Notes: generated from the sequence alone by a model not told the origin. A stretch of DNA of 64,000 nt from Stenotrophomonas sp. ZAC14D1_NAIMI4_1 (GCF_003086775.1 NZ_CP026001.1:3064407-3128406); one strand, 5' to 3'; counted from the stretch's first letter, positions 17,961 to 27,775 are shown. Numbers and translations are program-made.

Positions 17961-18665
17961 TCAACCGCGGGCGGCCCACCACACACGCAGCAGCGTGCGT
18001 ACCGGGGTCGCTTCAATCGGTTTGCCGGCCGCCTGTGCGGCCACGCGGGCGCGGGCCAGGCTGGCCCAGACGCGGCGCGCGCGCGGACCGGGTACGCGGG
18101 TGCCCCAGCCCTTCAGCAGAGCCTGTGCCCACCGCTGCGCGGCGGTACTGGCGTCCTGGTCCAGCAGGCTGCGCGGCACACCAGCCACGCCGGCATCCTG
18201 CAGGCGCTGGGCCAGGGTCTGCAGCTGCACGGCACGGCCGGCGCCCTTGCGCGGCGTGTCGTTGAACAGCACGACTTCCACGGCGGCAACCGCTTCGGCG
18301 TAGTTGGCCAGCGCGCGCTCGGCGCTGGCGGCATCGAGGGCAACCGTGCGCGCCTCGACCAGGTCCGGCAGCGTCCCGGCCAGCTGCGCCCACGGCGCAC
18401 GCACCGGCTCCAGCAGGCGGCCCAGCGGATGGCGCGAACGCTGCCCCGCCCAGCTGCGCAGCTCCTCGCCCCACCACGCCAGCTTGGCGTCGGCCGGCAG
18501 CGGGTCGCCGCTGGTGTTGAGCATGTCGTCGAACTCCTGCAGCAGCGCAAACCACGCCACTGCGAGCTCGCGTTGCGATTCGGCCACGAACGGGGCGGCC
18601 ACCGACCATTCCGGCCAACGGCTGCGCCACTTGTCGAGGAAACTGTCCAGCGCGGTACTGCTCAC
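17961..18665 (-). CDS. Squalene/phytoene synthase-family protein
   Basis: About 234 aa from GTG 18665, which has AAGGA at 8 bp. Similar in layout to the squalene/phytoene synthase superfamily and to NDUFAF6-like proteins: LLQEFDDMLNT, ADAKLAWWGEELRSWAGQRSRHPLGRLL and SAERALANYAEAVAAV. The aspartate-rich prenyl-diphosphate motifs are not well preserved, so real synthase activity is doubtful. It follows the gph/mupP gene on the same strand by 11 bp and so belongs to the mtaD-ubiG-mupP operon. Confidence 0.7.
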   Translation of the reverse strand: MSSTALDSFLDKWRSRWPEWSVAAPFVAESQRELAVAWFALLQEFDDMLNTSGDPLPADAKLAWWGEELRSWAGQRSRHPLGRLLEPVRAPWAQLAGTLPDLVEARTVALDAASAERALANYAEAVAAVEVVLFNDTPRKGAGRAVQLQTLAQRLQDAGVAGVPRSLLDQDASTAAQRWAQALLKGWGTRVPGPRARRVWASLARARVAAQAAGKPIEATPVRTLLRVWWAARG

Positions 18666-18676
18666 TACGTCATTCC

Positions 18677-19372
18677 TTACGGCTGGGCCGGGGCTGCCGG
18701 CCGGGTCGGCCAGAGACTGGCCAGTTGCAGAAGTTCGGCGTTCTCCACCAGCACGTCGGCCTGCCAGGCCAGCGGATCGTCGCTGTGCAGGCGGTAGCCC
18801 CACAGCGCCGCCACCGAGGGCATGGCCGCCGCGCGTGCGGCGATGATGTCGCGCTCGTCGTCGCCCACGTACACGCAGTCTTCGGCGGCGATGCCGATCG
18901 CCTGCGCGGCATGCAGCAGCGGCAGCGGATGCGGCTTGCGCTCGGCCAGGCTGTCACCGCCCACCAGCACCGCGCAGCGCTGCTGCCAGCCCTGTTGCGG
19001 CAGGATCAGGCGCGCCAGGTATTCCGGCTTGTTGGTGACGATGCCCCACACGGTACCTGCGGCGTCCAGCGCGGCGAGCATGCCGGCCACGCCGTCGAAC
19101 AGCACCGCGTGCTGGCCGATCAGCGCTTCATAGCGCTGCAGGAATTCGGGAATCAGGGCATCGCGGTCGGCCGCGTCCAGATCCGGGAAGGCGGCGGTCA
19201 ACATCGCACGCGAGCCCTTGGAGACCACCGGGCGCAGCTGCGCCGGGTCGATCGGCGCACGCCCGCGCTCGGCCAGCATCGCATCGCAGGTGGCGACGAA
19301 ATCCGGCGCACTGTCCAGCAGCGTGCCGTCCAGGTCGAACAGCACCGCCCGCGGGAAGCTGGCCGTGGTCAT
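18677..19372 (-). CDS. mupP: HAD phosphatase annotated as phosphoglycolate phosphatase, probably MupP
   Basis: A 231-aa HAD-superfamily hydrolase with the nucleophile motif [10 protein letters not shown] (Asp13, Asp15), a thiamine-type cap and [13 protein letters not shown]. The sequence alone suits Gph. The ubiG-HAD-MTA deaminase neighbourhood is the one in which Pseudomonas carries MupP, the N-acetylmuramate 6-phosphate phosphatase of the AnmK-MupP-AmgK-MurU peptidoglycan recycling path. Start ATG 19372 overlaps the ubiG stop by 4 bp. Confidence 0.88.
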   Translation of the reverse strand: MTTASFPRAVLFDLDGTLLDSAPDFVATCDAMLAERGRAPIDPAQLRPVVSKGSRAMLTAAFPDLDAADRDALIPEFLQRYEALIGQHAVLFDGVAGMLAALDAAGTVWGIVTNKPEYLARLILPQQGWQQRCAVLVGGDSLAERKPHPLPLLHAAQAIGIAAEDCVYVGDDERDIIAARAAAMPSVAALWGYRLHSDDPLAWQADVLVENAELLQLASLWPTRPAAPAQP

Positions 19373-20085
19373 GCAGGCTTGACCGCGTAGGCCAGGTAGT
19401 TGATGTCGGTGCGGCTGCTCAGGCGGGCATGGTTGCGCCACGGCTCATAGGCCATGCCGCTCACATCCACCAGCTGCACATCGGCCTCGCGCAGCCAGCG
19501 TGCCAGCTCGGCCGGCTTGATGAATTCCTGGTAGTGGTGGGTGCCCTTGGGCAGCAGCCGTGCCACGTACTCGGCGCCGACGATCGCCACTGCGAACGCG
19601 GCAGCGGTGCGGTTGATGGTCGACAGGAACAGGTGGCCACCGGGCTTCAGCAGCCGCTTGCAGGCTTCGATGATCGCGCCCGGATCGGGCACGTGCTCGA
19701 GCATTTCCATGCAGGTGACCACGTCGAAGCTGCCCGGCTGTTCGGCGGCCAGGTCCTCGGCGGCCTGCACCCGGTAATCGACCTTGGCGCCGCTTTCCAG
19801 CGCATGCAGGCGCGCCACCTTGACCAGCTCCGGGGCGAGGTCAATCGCGGTGACGTCGGCGCCGGCCTGGGCCAGCGCTTCGCTCAACAGGCCGCCACCG
19901 CAGCCGATGTCGAGCACGCGCGCACCGCGCAACTGCACGCGGTCAGCCACGTACTTCAGGCGTACGGGGTTCAGCGCATGCAGCGGCTTCTGCGGGCCGT
20001 CAGCGTCCCACCAGCGGTTGGCCAGCGCGGCGAACTTGTCCAGCTCTGCCTGATCGAAATTGGAGGAAGCGTGGGGGGCAGTCAT
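19369..20085 (-). CDS. ubiG: Ubiquinone biosynthesis O-methyltransferase
   Basis: SAM-dependent methyltransferase acting twice in ubiquinone synthesis. The 238-aa protein has the N-terminal [18 protein letters not shown], the SAM motif VLDIGCGGG (58-66), [11 protein letters not shown] and the C-terminal [14 protein letters not shown] membrane-contact segment typical of UbiG. The start is ATG 20085; the longer upstream frame lies antisense in the deaminase gene. It is coupled to the HAD phosphatase by an ATGA overlap. Confidence 0.97.
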   Translation of the reverse strand: MTAPHASSNFDQAELDKFAALANRWWDADGPQKPLHALNPVRLKYVADRVQLRGARVLDIGCGGGLLSEALAQAGADVTAIDLAPELVKVARLHALESGAKVDYRVQAAEDLAAEQPGSFDVVTCMEMLEHVPDPGAIIEACKRLLKPGGHLFLSTINRTAAAFAVAIVGAEYVARLLPKGTHHYQEFIKPAELARWLREADVQLVDVSGMAYEPWRNHARLSSRTDINYLAYAVKPA

Positions 20086-20110
20086 GAGAAAGTCCTTGCA
20101 GCGCCGGGGT

Positions 20111-21454
20111 TCAGGCGCGGATATGACGGATGCGCTCGCGCCACTGGCGCGCGTTGGCGATGATGCCCGGCAGGTCCATGCCGACCAGCTCGCGCTGCAC
20201 CAGCTTGGGCTTGCCGGCAATCCAGACATCGCTGACCTGCTGGCGGCCGGTGGCGTACACCAGCTGCGACAGCACGTTGTGCAGCGGCTGGGTTTCCAGC
20301 GCGGACAGGTCGACGCAGACCAGGTCGGCCTGCTTGCCGACTTCGATCGAGCCGATGCGTTCACCGAAGCCCAGCGCGCGGGCACCGCCCAGGGTGGAGG
20401 CGCGCAGCGTGGTGGCCGCGTCCAGCGCCGTCGCATCGTCGGCCACGGCCTTGGCCAGGATCGCCGCCGTGCGGTTCTCGCTGAACATGTCCAGGTCGTT
20501 GTTGCTGGCGCAGCCGTCGGTGCCGATGGCCAGGTTCACGCCGGCGCGCTGCAGGGCGCAGGCCGGGCAGAAACCGGAGGCGAGCTTCAGGTTCGATTCC
20601 GGGCAATGCACCACGCTGACGCCACGCTCGGCGCAGAGGTGGATTTCGGCGTCGGTCAGCTGGGTCATGTGCACCGCGATCAGGCGGTCGTTGACCAGGC
20701 CGAGGCGATCCAGCCGCGCCAGCGGGCGCTGGCCGTGCAGCTTGATCGAATCGTTGATCTCCTGCGCGGTCTCGTGGGTGTGCAGGTGCACCTGCATGTC
20801 GAGCTGGTCGGACAGCATCCGCACCCGCTCGAAATTGGCATCGTTGACCGTGTACGGCGCATGCGGCGCGAACGCGGTGCCGATCAACGGATCGGTGCGC
20901 CACTGGTCGTGCAGTTCACCGGCCTTGGCGAAGTACTCGTCGTCGGTCTTGGCCCAGGCGGTGGGGAAATCGATGATGACCGCGCCGACCAGCGCGCGGA
21001 AACCGTGCTTCTTGTAGACCGCGGCCTGCACGTCGCCGAAGAAGTAGTTCTCGTTGGCGCAGGTTGTGCCGCCGCGCAGCATCTCGGCGATGGCCAGGGT
21101 GGTGCCGTCGGCGACGAATTCAGGGCCGATCACCGCCGCTTCCACCGGCCAGATGTGCTGCTGCAGCCAGGTCATCAGCGGCAGATCGTCGGCGACGCCG
21201 CGCAGCAGGGTCATCGGGTTGTGCGTGTGCGCATTGACCAGGCCGGGCATCAGCGCCGCGTCGGGGCGGCTGACCACCTGGGTGGCGCGGAAACGCGCGC
21301 GGGCCTCGGCTCGCGGCAGGATGGCGACGATTTCGCTGCCACGCACGGCGACGGCATGATCTTCCAGCACCACCGCATGCGGCTCGATCGGAACGACATA
21401 ACCGGCTTCGATGAGCAGGTCGCAGGCTTCGGGGAGGTGCGGGCTATCGCTCAT
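20111..21454 (-). CDS. mtaD: 5'-Methylthioadenosine/S-adenosylhomocysteine deaminase (TRZ/ATZ family)
   Basis: A 447-aa amidohydrolase that deaminates MTA to methylthioinosine and/or SAH to SIH. Metal ligands: His76 and His78 in NAHTHNP, the HLHTHET block, and the aspartate in [23 protein letters not shown] is the family substrate signature. The P. aeruginosa homologue PA3170 sits in the same order with ubiG and the HAD phosphatase and was shown to be an MTA deaminase. It is first in its operon, 25 bp before ubiG. Confidence 0.93.
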   Translation of the reverse strand: MSDSPHLPEACDLLIEAGYVVPIEPHAVVLEDHAVAVRGSEIVAILPRAEARARFRATQVVSRPDAALMPGLVNAHTHNPMTLLRGVADDLPLMTWLQQHIWPVEAAVIGPEFVADGTTLAIAEMLRGGTTCANENYFFGDVQAAVYKKHGFRALVGAVIIDFPTAWAKTDDEYFAKAGELHDQWRTDPLIGTAFAPHAPYTVNDANFERVRMLSDQLDMQVHLHTHETAQEINDSIKLHGQRPLARLDRLGLVNDRLIAVHMTQLTDAEIHLCAERGVSVVHCPESNLKLASGFCPACALQRAGVNLAIGTDGCASNNDLDMFSENRTAAILAKAVADDATALDAATTLRASTLGGARALGFGERIGSIEVGKQADLVCVDLSALETQPLHNVLSQLVYATGRQQVSDVWIAGKPKLVQRELVGMDLPGIIANARQWRERIRHIRA

Positions 21455-21496
21455 GCGGGCTCACTTGGCTATTGGAGAAGGGCCTGGCGGGAGGCG

Positions 21497-21664
21497 GTAG
21501 CGCCGGGCCATGCCCGGCGGCTGTCCGTTGCGGCGCCATGGGCGCCGGCAACAGGTTCCGGGCGGTGCCCGGAAAGCCGAGCATGGCTCGGCTCTACAGG
21601 TAATCCGGCGCCGGGGTTGCCGGCCAGCGGCCGGCACTACCGTAATCCGGCTGCGCCGGATTAC
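21497..21664. repeat. Cluster of SMAG and related palindromes downstream of efp
   Basis: GTAGCGCCGGGC palindrome at 21497-21519, AGCCGAGC...GCTCGGCTCTAC at 21574-21596, GCCGGCC...GGCCGGCACTAC at 21619-21640 and GTAATCCGG/CCGGATTAC at 21642-21664. The last overlaps the efp stop codon and may act as its terminator. They lie between efp and the mtaD promoter region. Confidence 0.7.
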
Positions 21665-22227
21665 TTGACGCGCGCGGAGTATTCGCCCGAGCGGGTATCA
21701 ACCTTGACGATTTCATCCTGGTTGACGAACAGCGGCACGCGGACCACGGCGCCGGTTTCCAGGGTGGCCGGCTTGCCGCCGCCGCCCGAGGTGTCGCCAC
21801 GGACGCCCGGATCGGTCTCGGTGATCTTCAGCTCGACGAAGTTCGGCGGCTGCACGAAGATCGGCGAACCGTTGAACAGGGTGACGATGCAGGACTCTTC
21901 GCCCTTCAGCCACTTCTCGGCGCCGCCCATGCCGGCCTTGTCGGCCTGCACCTGCTCGAAGGTTTCCGGGTCCATGAAGTGCCAGTACTCGCCGTCGCTG
22001 TACATGTAATCCATGTTGGTATCGACAACGTCGGCCACTTCCACGTCATCGGTGGCCTTCATGGTCATTTCCACGGTGCGGCCCGAGCGGATGAAGCGAT
22101 AGCGCACGCGGGTGAAAGCCTGGCCCTTGCCCGGCTTGATGAACTCGGTCTCGGAGATGACGGCCGGTTCATTGTTGACCAGGATCTTCATCCCGTTCTT
22201 GACATCGTTCATGCCCGCAGTGGCCAT
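21661..22227 (-). CDS. efp: Elongation factor P
   Basis: Relieves ribosomes stalled at polyproline stretches. The 188-aa protein of normal length starts [19 protein letters not shown]. The modification loop reads [10 protein letters not shown] with Lys34, the residue that EpmA/EpmB lysylate in gammaproteobacteria. The C-terminal OB domain includes [21 protein letters not shown]. The modifying enzyme gene epmB is divergent, 96 bp away. The long open frame upstream is antisense to epmB and not coding. Confidence 0.97.
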   Translation of the reverse strand: MATAGMNDVKNGMKILVNNEPAVISETEFIKPGKGQAFTRVRYRFIRSGRTVEMTMKATDDVEVADVVDTNMDYMYSDGEYWHFMDPETFEQVQADKAGMGGAEKWLKGEESCIVTLFNGSPIFVQPPNFVELKITETDPGVRGDTSGGGGKPATLETGAVVRVPLFVNQDEIVKVDTRSGEYSARVK

Positions 22228-22282
22228 GCTCAAGCTCCTCAAATGGCGAAACCGCCGCGCGTGCGGCGAGCCGGTAGAATGG

Positions 22283-22306
22283 AAAACCCACCGGAACCCC
22301 GGTGGG
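22283..22306 (-). terminator. Terminator-like hairpin in the efp leader
   Basis: Perfect 8-bp stem CCCACCGG/CCGGTGGG (22287-22294 with 22299-22306) followed by TTTT when read on the minus strand, about 56 bp before the efp ATG. It may attenuate efp or stop antisense transcription from epmB. I see no competing structure. Confidence 0.5.
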
Positions 22307-22323
22307 CAACTGTTTATGCCCCC

Positions 22324-23364
22324 ATGATAACCGCAGGCCCCCTCTCCATGCAGCTTTCCGCCTTCCCCCGGCCCCAGTCGCCAGGCGCACCCGCGCGCTG
22401 GCAGCAGCTCTGGCGCCAGGCGCTGCGCGACCCGCACGCCCTGCTGGCCCGGCTGCAGCTGGACCCGGCGGCGCTGGGGGTCTCGGAGGCGGCCATGGCC
22501 CAGTTCGCCCTGCGCGTGCCGGAAGGCTTCGTGGCGCGCATGCGCCCCGGCGATGCCACCGACCCGCTGCTGCGCCAGGTGCTGCCGATCGACGAGGAAA
22601 TGCGTCCGGCGCCCGGGTTCAGCTTCGACGCGGTGGGCGATGGCGCGGCGAAGAAGGCCACCGGGGTCATCCAGAAGTACCGCGGCCGGGCCCTGCTGGT
22701 GGCCACCGGCAGCTGCGCGATCAACTGCCGCTACTGCTTCCGCCGCCATTTCGACTACGGCGCGGAAAACGCCGCCAAGGGTGGCTGGCAGGAGGCCGTG
22801 GCGGCCATTGCGGCCGATCCGGACATCGACGAGGTGATCCTGTCCGGCGGCGATCCGCTGTCGCTGGCCACGCACAAGCTGGCCGAGCTGACCGATGCCC
22901 TGCGCCAGATACCGCACATCCGCCGCCTGCGCATCCACACCCGCCTGCCGATCGTGCTGCCCGAGCGCGTGGACGAGGAGCTGCTGGCCTGGCTGGGCAG
23001 CCTGCCGTGGCCGCTCGCCATCGTGGTGCATGCCAACCATGCCAACGAATTCGATGCCAGCGTGGATGCCGCGATGGCACGCCTGCGCGGCCTTGGCGCA
23101 CAGCTGCTGAACCAGGCCGTGCTGCTGCGCGGGGTCAACGACAGCGTGCAGGCGCTGCAGGACCTGAGCGAGCGCAGCTTCGCCGCGGGCGTGCTGCCGT
23201 ATTACCTGCACCAGCTGGACAAGGTCGAGGGCGTGGCCCACTTCGAAGTGGACGACGCCCGGGCCAAGGCCCTGATCGCCGGCCTGACCGCACGCCTGTC
23301 CGGCTACCTGATCCCCAAGCTGGTGCGCGAGCTGCCCGGCGACCCCAGCAAGCGCCCGGTGTAA
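22324..23364 (+). CDS. epmB: EF-P beta-lysylation protein EpmB (lysine 2,3-aminomutase-like)
   Basis: Radical SAM, PLP-dependent aminomutase that makes (R)-beta-lysine for EpmA to load on EF-P. The 346-aa protein starts [14 protein letters not shown] (ATG 22324; Met9 is an alternative). The Fe-S motif is C131AINC135RYC138 followed by [18 protein letters not shown] and [13 protein letters not shown] are family signatures. Divergent pairing with efp gives the functional link directly. Confidence 0.95.
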   Translation: MITAGPLSMQLSAFPRPQSPGAPARWQQLWRQALRDPHALLARLQLDPAALGVSEAAMAQFALRVPEGFVARMRPGDATDPLLRQVLPIDEEMRPAPGFSFDAVGDGAAKKATGVIQKYRGRALLVATGSCAINCRYCFRRHFDYGAENAAKGGWQEAVAAIAADPDIDEVILSGGDPLSLATHKLAELTDALRQIPHIRRLRIHTRLPIVLPERVDEELLAWLGSLPWPLAIVVHANHANEFDASVDAAMARLRGLGAQLLNQAVLLRGVNDSVQALQDLSERSFAAGVLPYYLHQLDKVEGVAHFEVDDARAKALIAGLTARLSGYLIPKLVRELPGDPSKRPV

Positions 23365-23371
23365 CCCGGAA

Positions 23372-23629
23372 CGCGCAGGGCCGGTAGATCCACGCCATGC
23401 GTGGATGGGCTTCCAGGCCGAAGCAGCCACGCATGGCGTGGCTCTACTGCTCGCAGCCGCGCAGGGCCGGTAGATCCACGCCATGCGTGGATGGGTTTCC
23501 AGGCCGAAGCAGCCACGCATGGCGTGGCTCTACTGCTCGCAGCCGCGCAGGGCCGGTAGATCCACGCCATGCGTGGATGGGCGTCCAGGCCGAAGCAGCC
23601 ACGCATGGCGTGGCTCTACTTCAGACGCC
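23372..23629 (+). repeat. Three tandem 86-bp units, each holding two SMAG palindromes
   Basis: The unit starts CGCGCAGGGCCGGTAGATCC at 23372, 23458 and 23544, an exact 86-bp period. Each unit holds GTAGATCCACGCCATGCGTGGAT and the inverse AGCCACGCATGGCGTGGCTCTAC. The units are nearly identical, differing for example at the TGGGCTTCC / TGGGTTTCC / TGGGCGTCC position, so the array expanded recently. It lies between convergent epmB and the GGDEF-EAL gene. Confidence 0.92.
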
Positions 23630-25747
23630 GGAGTCGATCATCCGCACCACTTCGGTGGCGGTGACCGGGTGGCTCAACCAGTAGCCCTGCCCCAGGTCGC
23701 AGCCGCGCTGGGCCAGCAGTTCGAACTGCGCTTCCTGCTCGATGCCCTCGGCCACCACGGTGATGCCCAGTGCATGGGCCATGGCGATGATTGCCGTGGT
23801 CAGCGCCAGGTCGTCCGGGTCGCGCTGCATGTCGGCCACGAAGCTCTTGTCGATCTTCACGCCGTCCACCGGCACCTGGCGCAGGTGGCTGAGGCCGGAG
23901 AAGCCGGTGCCGAAGTCATCCAGCCAGACCTTCACGCCGGTGCGGTGCAGCTTGTCCAGCAGCTGCGCGGCCAGCATCTCGTCGCCGATCACCGCGGTTT
24001 CGGTCAGTTCCAGGTGCAGGCGCGAGGACGGCAGCCCCGATTCGTGCAGGCATTGCGCCACCAGTGCAGGCAGTTCGCCGCCGCGCAGCTGGCGCGGCGA
24101 CACGTTCACGGACACGAACAGTTCGTCGCCGGCTGCGCCACGCGGCCACTGCGAGGCCTCCATGCAGGCCGCACGCAGCACCTTCGGGCCGATCACCTCG
24201 ATCAGGCCACTCTGCTCGGCCACTTCGATGAACACCGACGGCGGGATCGTGCCCAGGGTCGGGTGCTGCCAGCGCAGCAGCACTTCCACGCCCACCAGGC
24301 GGCGGTCGCGCATGCGGAAGATCGGCTGGTAGGCCAGGCGCAGCTCGCCGCGCTCCCAGGCACCGCGCAGCTCCTGCTCCATGTGCACGCGACGCTCGAC
24401 CGCGTGGTCCATCGCCCGGCTGTAGTAGCGGTAGCAGTTCTTGCCGGCCATCTTCGCCTGGTACATGGCGATGTCGCCGTTCTTCAGCAGCGTGGTGGCA
24501 TCGGCGGCATCGTCCGGGTACAGCGTCACGCCGATCGAGGTGCCCAGGAACAGCTCCCTGCCCTGCACCACCAGCGGCTTGCCCAGCTCGCGCACCAGCA
24601 CTTCGGCCAGCAGCCGGGCATTGGCAGCCACGTCGCCATCGCCGACCAGGATGACGAACTCGTCGCCACCGAAACGCGCCAGCAGCGCGTCGTCGCCGCC
24701 TGCCTCGGCCACGGCATGGCCGATGCGCTGGGCGAACTGCAGCAGCGCCTCGTCGCCCGCCTCGTGGCCCAGCGTGTCGTTGACCCGCTTGAAATCATCG
24801 ATGTCGGCAAACAGCAGGCCCAGCCGGTGCTTGGATGCCCGCGCGGCCATCAGCCGGTGGTCCAGCGCCTCACGGAACGCGAGGCGGTTGGTCAGCCCGG
24901 TCAGCGCATCGGTGTAGGCCATGTGCCGCACTTCGCGGTCGTGGCGGGCAATCGCATCGCGCATGCGGGCAAACCCGCGCACCAGCTCGCCGACCTCGTC
25001 GTCACGGGTGTTTTCCCGCAGCGGAGCCTGGTAGTCACCGGCCTCGATGCGGCGCGCGGCGGCGGCCAGGTCCCGGATCGGCGCCACCAGGGTGCGCTGC
25101 ACATACAGGATGACAACCACCCCGATCACCACCAGCAGGCCCAGCATCAGCAGCAGCCAGCCCAGGTGGCGGCTGCCGACCTGCTGCAGGCGCTCGCCGA
25201 GGGTGGCGTTGGCGGCCAGCTCGCGCTCCCGCACTTCATCCAGCGCCATGCCCACGCGGACGCCGCCGATGCGCTGCTTGCCGACCATGATCGGCATGGT
25301 GTTGTCGAGCACGGTGGCCGACTGCTGTACCACCAGGCCCTGCGCGGCGGTCGCCGCCGCGGCCAGCGGGTCGGTCATCGGCTTGCCGAAGCCGGGCACG
25401 CCGACCGAGCCGTCATGCACCAGCCGGCCCTTGCCGTCGAACACCAGCACGTAGCGCACCACCTGCTGCCGCGAGGTCGAGCGCACCAGCACGCCCACCT
25501 GGCCCAGGTCGTTGTAATAGAGCGGGTTGGCCAGCGAATCGGACAGCTCGCGCGCCAACGCCTCGCCGCGGCTGCGCACGCTGCGGTCAAACAGTTCATG
25601 GATGACGCCGCCGCTGAGGCTCTTCACCTCGCTCTGCATCGTCGCCTGGCGGCCCAGCAACACCGCCAGGATCGCCACCACCACCAGCATCGCCCCGCCC
25701 ATCGCGAGCAGGAAACGGGCCTGCATCCCCGAGCCGAGCCACTTCAT
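23621..25747 (-). CDS. Membrane GGDEF-EAL protein (cyclic di-GMP cyclase/phosphodiesterase)
   Basis: A 708-aa protein, start ATG 25747. Order: TM1 (~9-31), periplasmic region of ~160 aa, TM2 (~195-217), HAMP (RTLVAPIRDLAAAARRIEAG), GGDEF domain with intact RFGGDEFVI, and EAL domain. The EAL signature reads VEVLLRW, that is E-V-L. The rest of the phosphodiesterase site is present: NVSPRQL, ELTET, DDFGTGFS, KIDKSFV. Both activities may therefore be retained. The ligand of the periplasmic sensor is unknown. Its 3' end abuts the SMAG array. Confidence 0.93.
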   Translation of the reverse strand: MKWLGSGMQARFLLAMGGAMLVVVAILAVLLGRQATMQSEVKSLSGGVIHELFDRSVRSRGEALARELSDSLANPLYYNDLGQVGVLVRSTSRQQVVRYVLVFDGKGRLVHDGSVGVPGFGKPMTDPLAAAATAAQGLVVQQSATVLDNTMPIMVGKQRIGGVRVGMALDEVRERELAANATLGERLQQVGSRHLGWLLLMLGLLVVIGVVVILYVQRTLVAPIRDLAAAARRIEAGDYQAPLRENTRDDEVGELVRGFARMRDAIARHDREVRHMAYTDALTGLTNRLAFREALDHRLMAARASKHRLGLLFADIDDFKRVNDTLGHEAGDEALLQFAQRIGHAVAEAGGDDALLARFGGDEFVILVGDGDVAANARLLAEVLVRELGKPLVVQGRELFLGTSIGVTLYPDDAADATTLLKNGDIAMYQAKMAGKNCYRYYSRAMDHAVERRVHMEQELRGAWERGELRLAYQPIFRMRDRRLVGVEVLLRWQHPTLGTIPPSVFIEVAEQSGLIEVIGPKVLRAACMEASQWPRGAAGDELFVSVNVSPRQLRGGELPALVAQCLHESGLPSSRLHLELTETAVIGDEMLAAQLLDKLHRTGVKVWLDDFGTGFSGLSHLRQVPVDGVKIDKSFVADMQRDPDDLALTTAIIAMAHALGITVVAEGIEQEAQFELLAQRGCDLGQGYWLSHPVTATEVVRMIDSGV

Positions 25748-26032
25748 GCCACTTCCATCCGTACGTGTCCCGACTGCACTGCCCATTCCAATCCATTCCA
25801 CCGCGCATGCACGGCCACCGGACGCTGCAGCAGAGCCCGGCCCTTCATTGTTTCTGTGACCTTGTCGATCCGATACCACGCCCGAAGCATCTCCGCCGCG
25901 GCCGTGGCCGCGCGGACAGGCCGCCATGGAACCAGGCTCAGCAATCCCCACTGCGTTGCCTTGCATGAAGCCGACACAAGCATCATCCCCCCAGGGTATC
26001 CAGACAGACTACCCGAAAAAATGAGAACGTCG

Positions 26033-26803
26033 TCAGCCTTCCTTGCCGTGGTTCCCGGCCAGCCGCGCCATGCGCTGGGCATCGGCGAGGATGCCGCGCA
26101 GCAGGCGCACTTCCTGTTCGCTCGGCTCGCTGCGCAGGAACAGGCGGCGCAGCTTGCGCATGGCCGATTCGGGCGCACGGCCCTTGTGGAAATCGATCTC
26201 GTCCAGGGTGTCGCCAAGCTGGGCGAAGAAGCTCTCCATCTGCTCATGGCTGGCCACCGGTTCACGGGAACCGGCCTCGGCCTCCGCCGCCGGCTGCGCG
26301 CCCAGCAGCTGCATGCGCGTTTCATAGGCCAGCACCTGCACGGCGGCCGCCAGGTTGAGCGAGCTGAACGCCGGGTCGGACGGGATATGCACCGCCGCAT
26401 GGCACAGCTGCAGCTCTTCGTTGGTAAGGCCGGTGCGTTCACGGCCGAACACCAGGGCCACTTCGGCGCCCTCGCCGGCCTTGGCCACGGCCCGGGCGGC
26501 GGCGTCGGACGGCAGGTATTCCTCCAGCTGGACGCGGCGCGCACGCGCGGTGCAGCCCAGCACCAGGGTGCAGTCGGCGACGGCTTCGGCCAGGGTGGCC
26601 ACCACCGGGGCGTCGCCGAGCACGTCTTCGGCACCGGCCGAGCGGCGGAAGGCCTCCTCGTCCAGCGGCTTCTCGGGGGCGACCAGGACCATGCGGGCCA
26701 GGCCCATGGTCTTCAGGGCGCGGGCGGCAGCACCCATGTTGCCGGGGTGCTGGGTCCCGACCAGGACGAATCGGAGGCGGGTGGCGGCGGAAAACTGGGA
26801 CAT
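26033..26803 (-). CDS. trmJ: tRNA (cytidine/uridine-2'-O-)-methyltransferase TrmJ
   Basis: SPOUT-class methyltransferase modifying position 32 of tRNAs. The 256-aa protein starts MSQFSAATRLRFVLVGTQHPGNMGAAARA. It has the knot motifs VALVFGRERTGLTNEEL and IPSDPAFSSLNLAAAVQVLAYE. The gene is divergent from suhB with a 120-bp spacer, as in E. coli and many gammaproteobacteria. The 285-bp gap on the other side (25748-26032) holds nothing I recognise. Confidence 0.94.
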   Translation of the reverse strand: MSQFSAATRLRFVLVGTQHPGNMGAAARALKTMGLARMVLVAPEKPLDEEAFRRSAGAEDVLGDAPVVATLAEAVADCTLVLGCTARARRVQLEEYLPSDAAARAVAKAGEGAEVALVFGRERTGLTNEELQLCHAAVHIPSDPAFSSLNLAAAVQVLAYETRMQLLGAQPAAEAEAGSREPVASHEQMESFFAQLGDTLDEIDFHKGRAPESAMRKLRRLFLRSEPSEQEVRLLRGILADAQRMARLAGNHGKEG

Positions 26804-26923
26804 GAACAGGGAAATGTCGAGCTGGACGAAGACCAATGGTAAACTGTGCGGCCGGCCACTGCGCCGGACCCGCTCTTTTCCCCCGCCAGTCCTACCTCTT
26901 CTGCCTTTCCGGGAGCCCACGCC

Positions 26924-27751
26924 ATGCAGAAACCCGCCGTCACCGTCATGGTCAAGGCCGCCCGCCTCGCCGGCAACGTCCTGTTGCGCAACATCAACAA
27001 GCTCGAGGCGCTCAATGTGGTGCAGAAGGGCCGGATGGATTACGCCAGCGAAGTCGATGCCGACGCTGAAAAGGTGATCGTCAAGGAACTCAAGCGCGCC
27101 TACCCCGAGTACGGCGTGTTCGGCGAAGAAGGCGGCGTGCAGGGTGGCCACCGCAACATGTGGGTCATCGACCCGCTGGACGGCACCAGCAACTACCTGC
27201 GCGGCGTGCCGCACTACTGCGTGTCGATCGCCCTGGTCGAGAACGGCGAGCCGACCGACGCGGTCATCTTCGATCCGCTGCGCAATGAACTGTTCACCGC
27301 CAGCCGTGGCGCCGGTGCCGTGCTCAACGACCGCCGCATCCGCGTGGCCGACCGCAAGGATCTGGGCGGCACCATGATCCACACCGGCTTCGCCCCGCGT
27401 GAGCGCGCCCGTGCCAGCGCCCAGCTGAAGGCCGTCGACGCCCTGCTGGTGCAGGCCGAGGACATCCGCCGCAGCGGTTCGGCCGCCCTGGACCTGGCCT
27501 ACGTGGCCTGTGGCCGCGCCGACGCCTACTTCGAAGCCGGCGTGAAGGCCTGGGACATCGCCGCTGGCGTGCTGCTGGTCCGCGAAGCCGGCGGCAAGGT
27601 CTGCGACTTCAAGGGCGCGACCCTGGCCCGCATGGACAACCGTGGCCCGGACACCCAGCAGGTCGTCGCCGGCAACCTGAAGGTGGCCGAGTCGCTGCAG
27701 AAGGTGCTGGTCAACACCGGCTACGCGGCCGAGTTCGACGCGAAGTTCTAA
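26924..27751 (+). CDS. suhB: Inositol-1-monophosphatase SuhB
   Basis: A 275-aa magnesium-dependent phosphatase. In E. coli SuhB also joins the rRNA antitermination complex with NusA/NusB. Metal-binding motifs are GEEGG (67-71), [13 protein letters not shown] (80-92) and KAWDIAAG. The start is ATG 26924 ([18 protein letters not shown]). It is divergent from trmJ and followed by a clear terminator. Confidence 0.95.
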   Translation: MQKPAVTVMVKAARLAGNVLLRNINKLEALNVVQKGRMDYASEVDADAEKVIVKELKRAYPEYGVFGEEGGVQGGHRNMWVIDPLDGTSNYLRGVPHYCVSIALVENGEPTDAVIFDPLRNELFTASRGAGAVLNDRRIRVADRKDLGGTMIHTGFAPRERARASAQLKAVDALLVQAEDIRRSGSAALDLAYVACGRADAYFEAGVKAWDIAAGVLLVREAGGKVCDFKGATLARMDNRGPDTQQVVAGNLKVAESLQKVLVNTGYAAEFDAKF

Positions 27752-27775
27752 GCGTCCAGGCAGCGCGGCTCACTG

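Noticed and set aside
23372..23629. Regularly spaced repeats resembling a CRISPR array
   Set aside because: The units are contiguous 86-bp tandem copies without unique spacers, and there are no cas genes.
23483..26842. A 1119-codon open frame on the plus strand opposite the GGDEF-EAL and trmJ genes
   Set aside because: Antisense shadow of GC-rich genes with strong third-position bias; composition His/Arg/Gln-rich without any domain.
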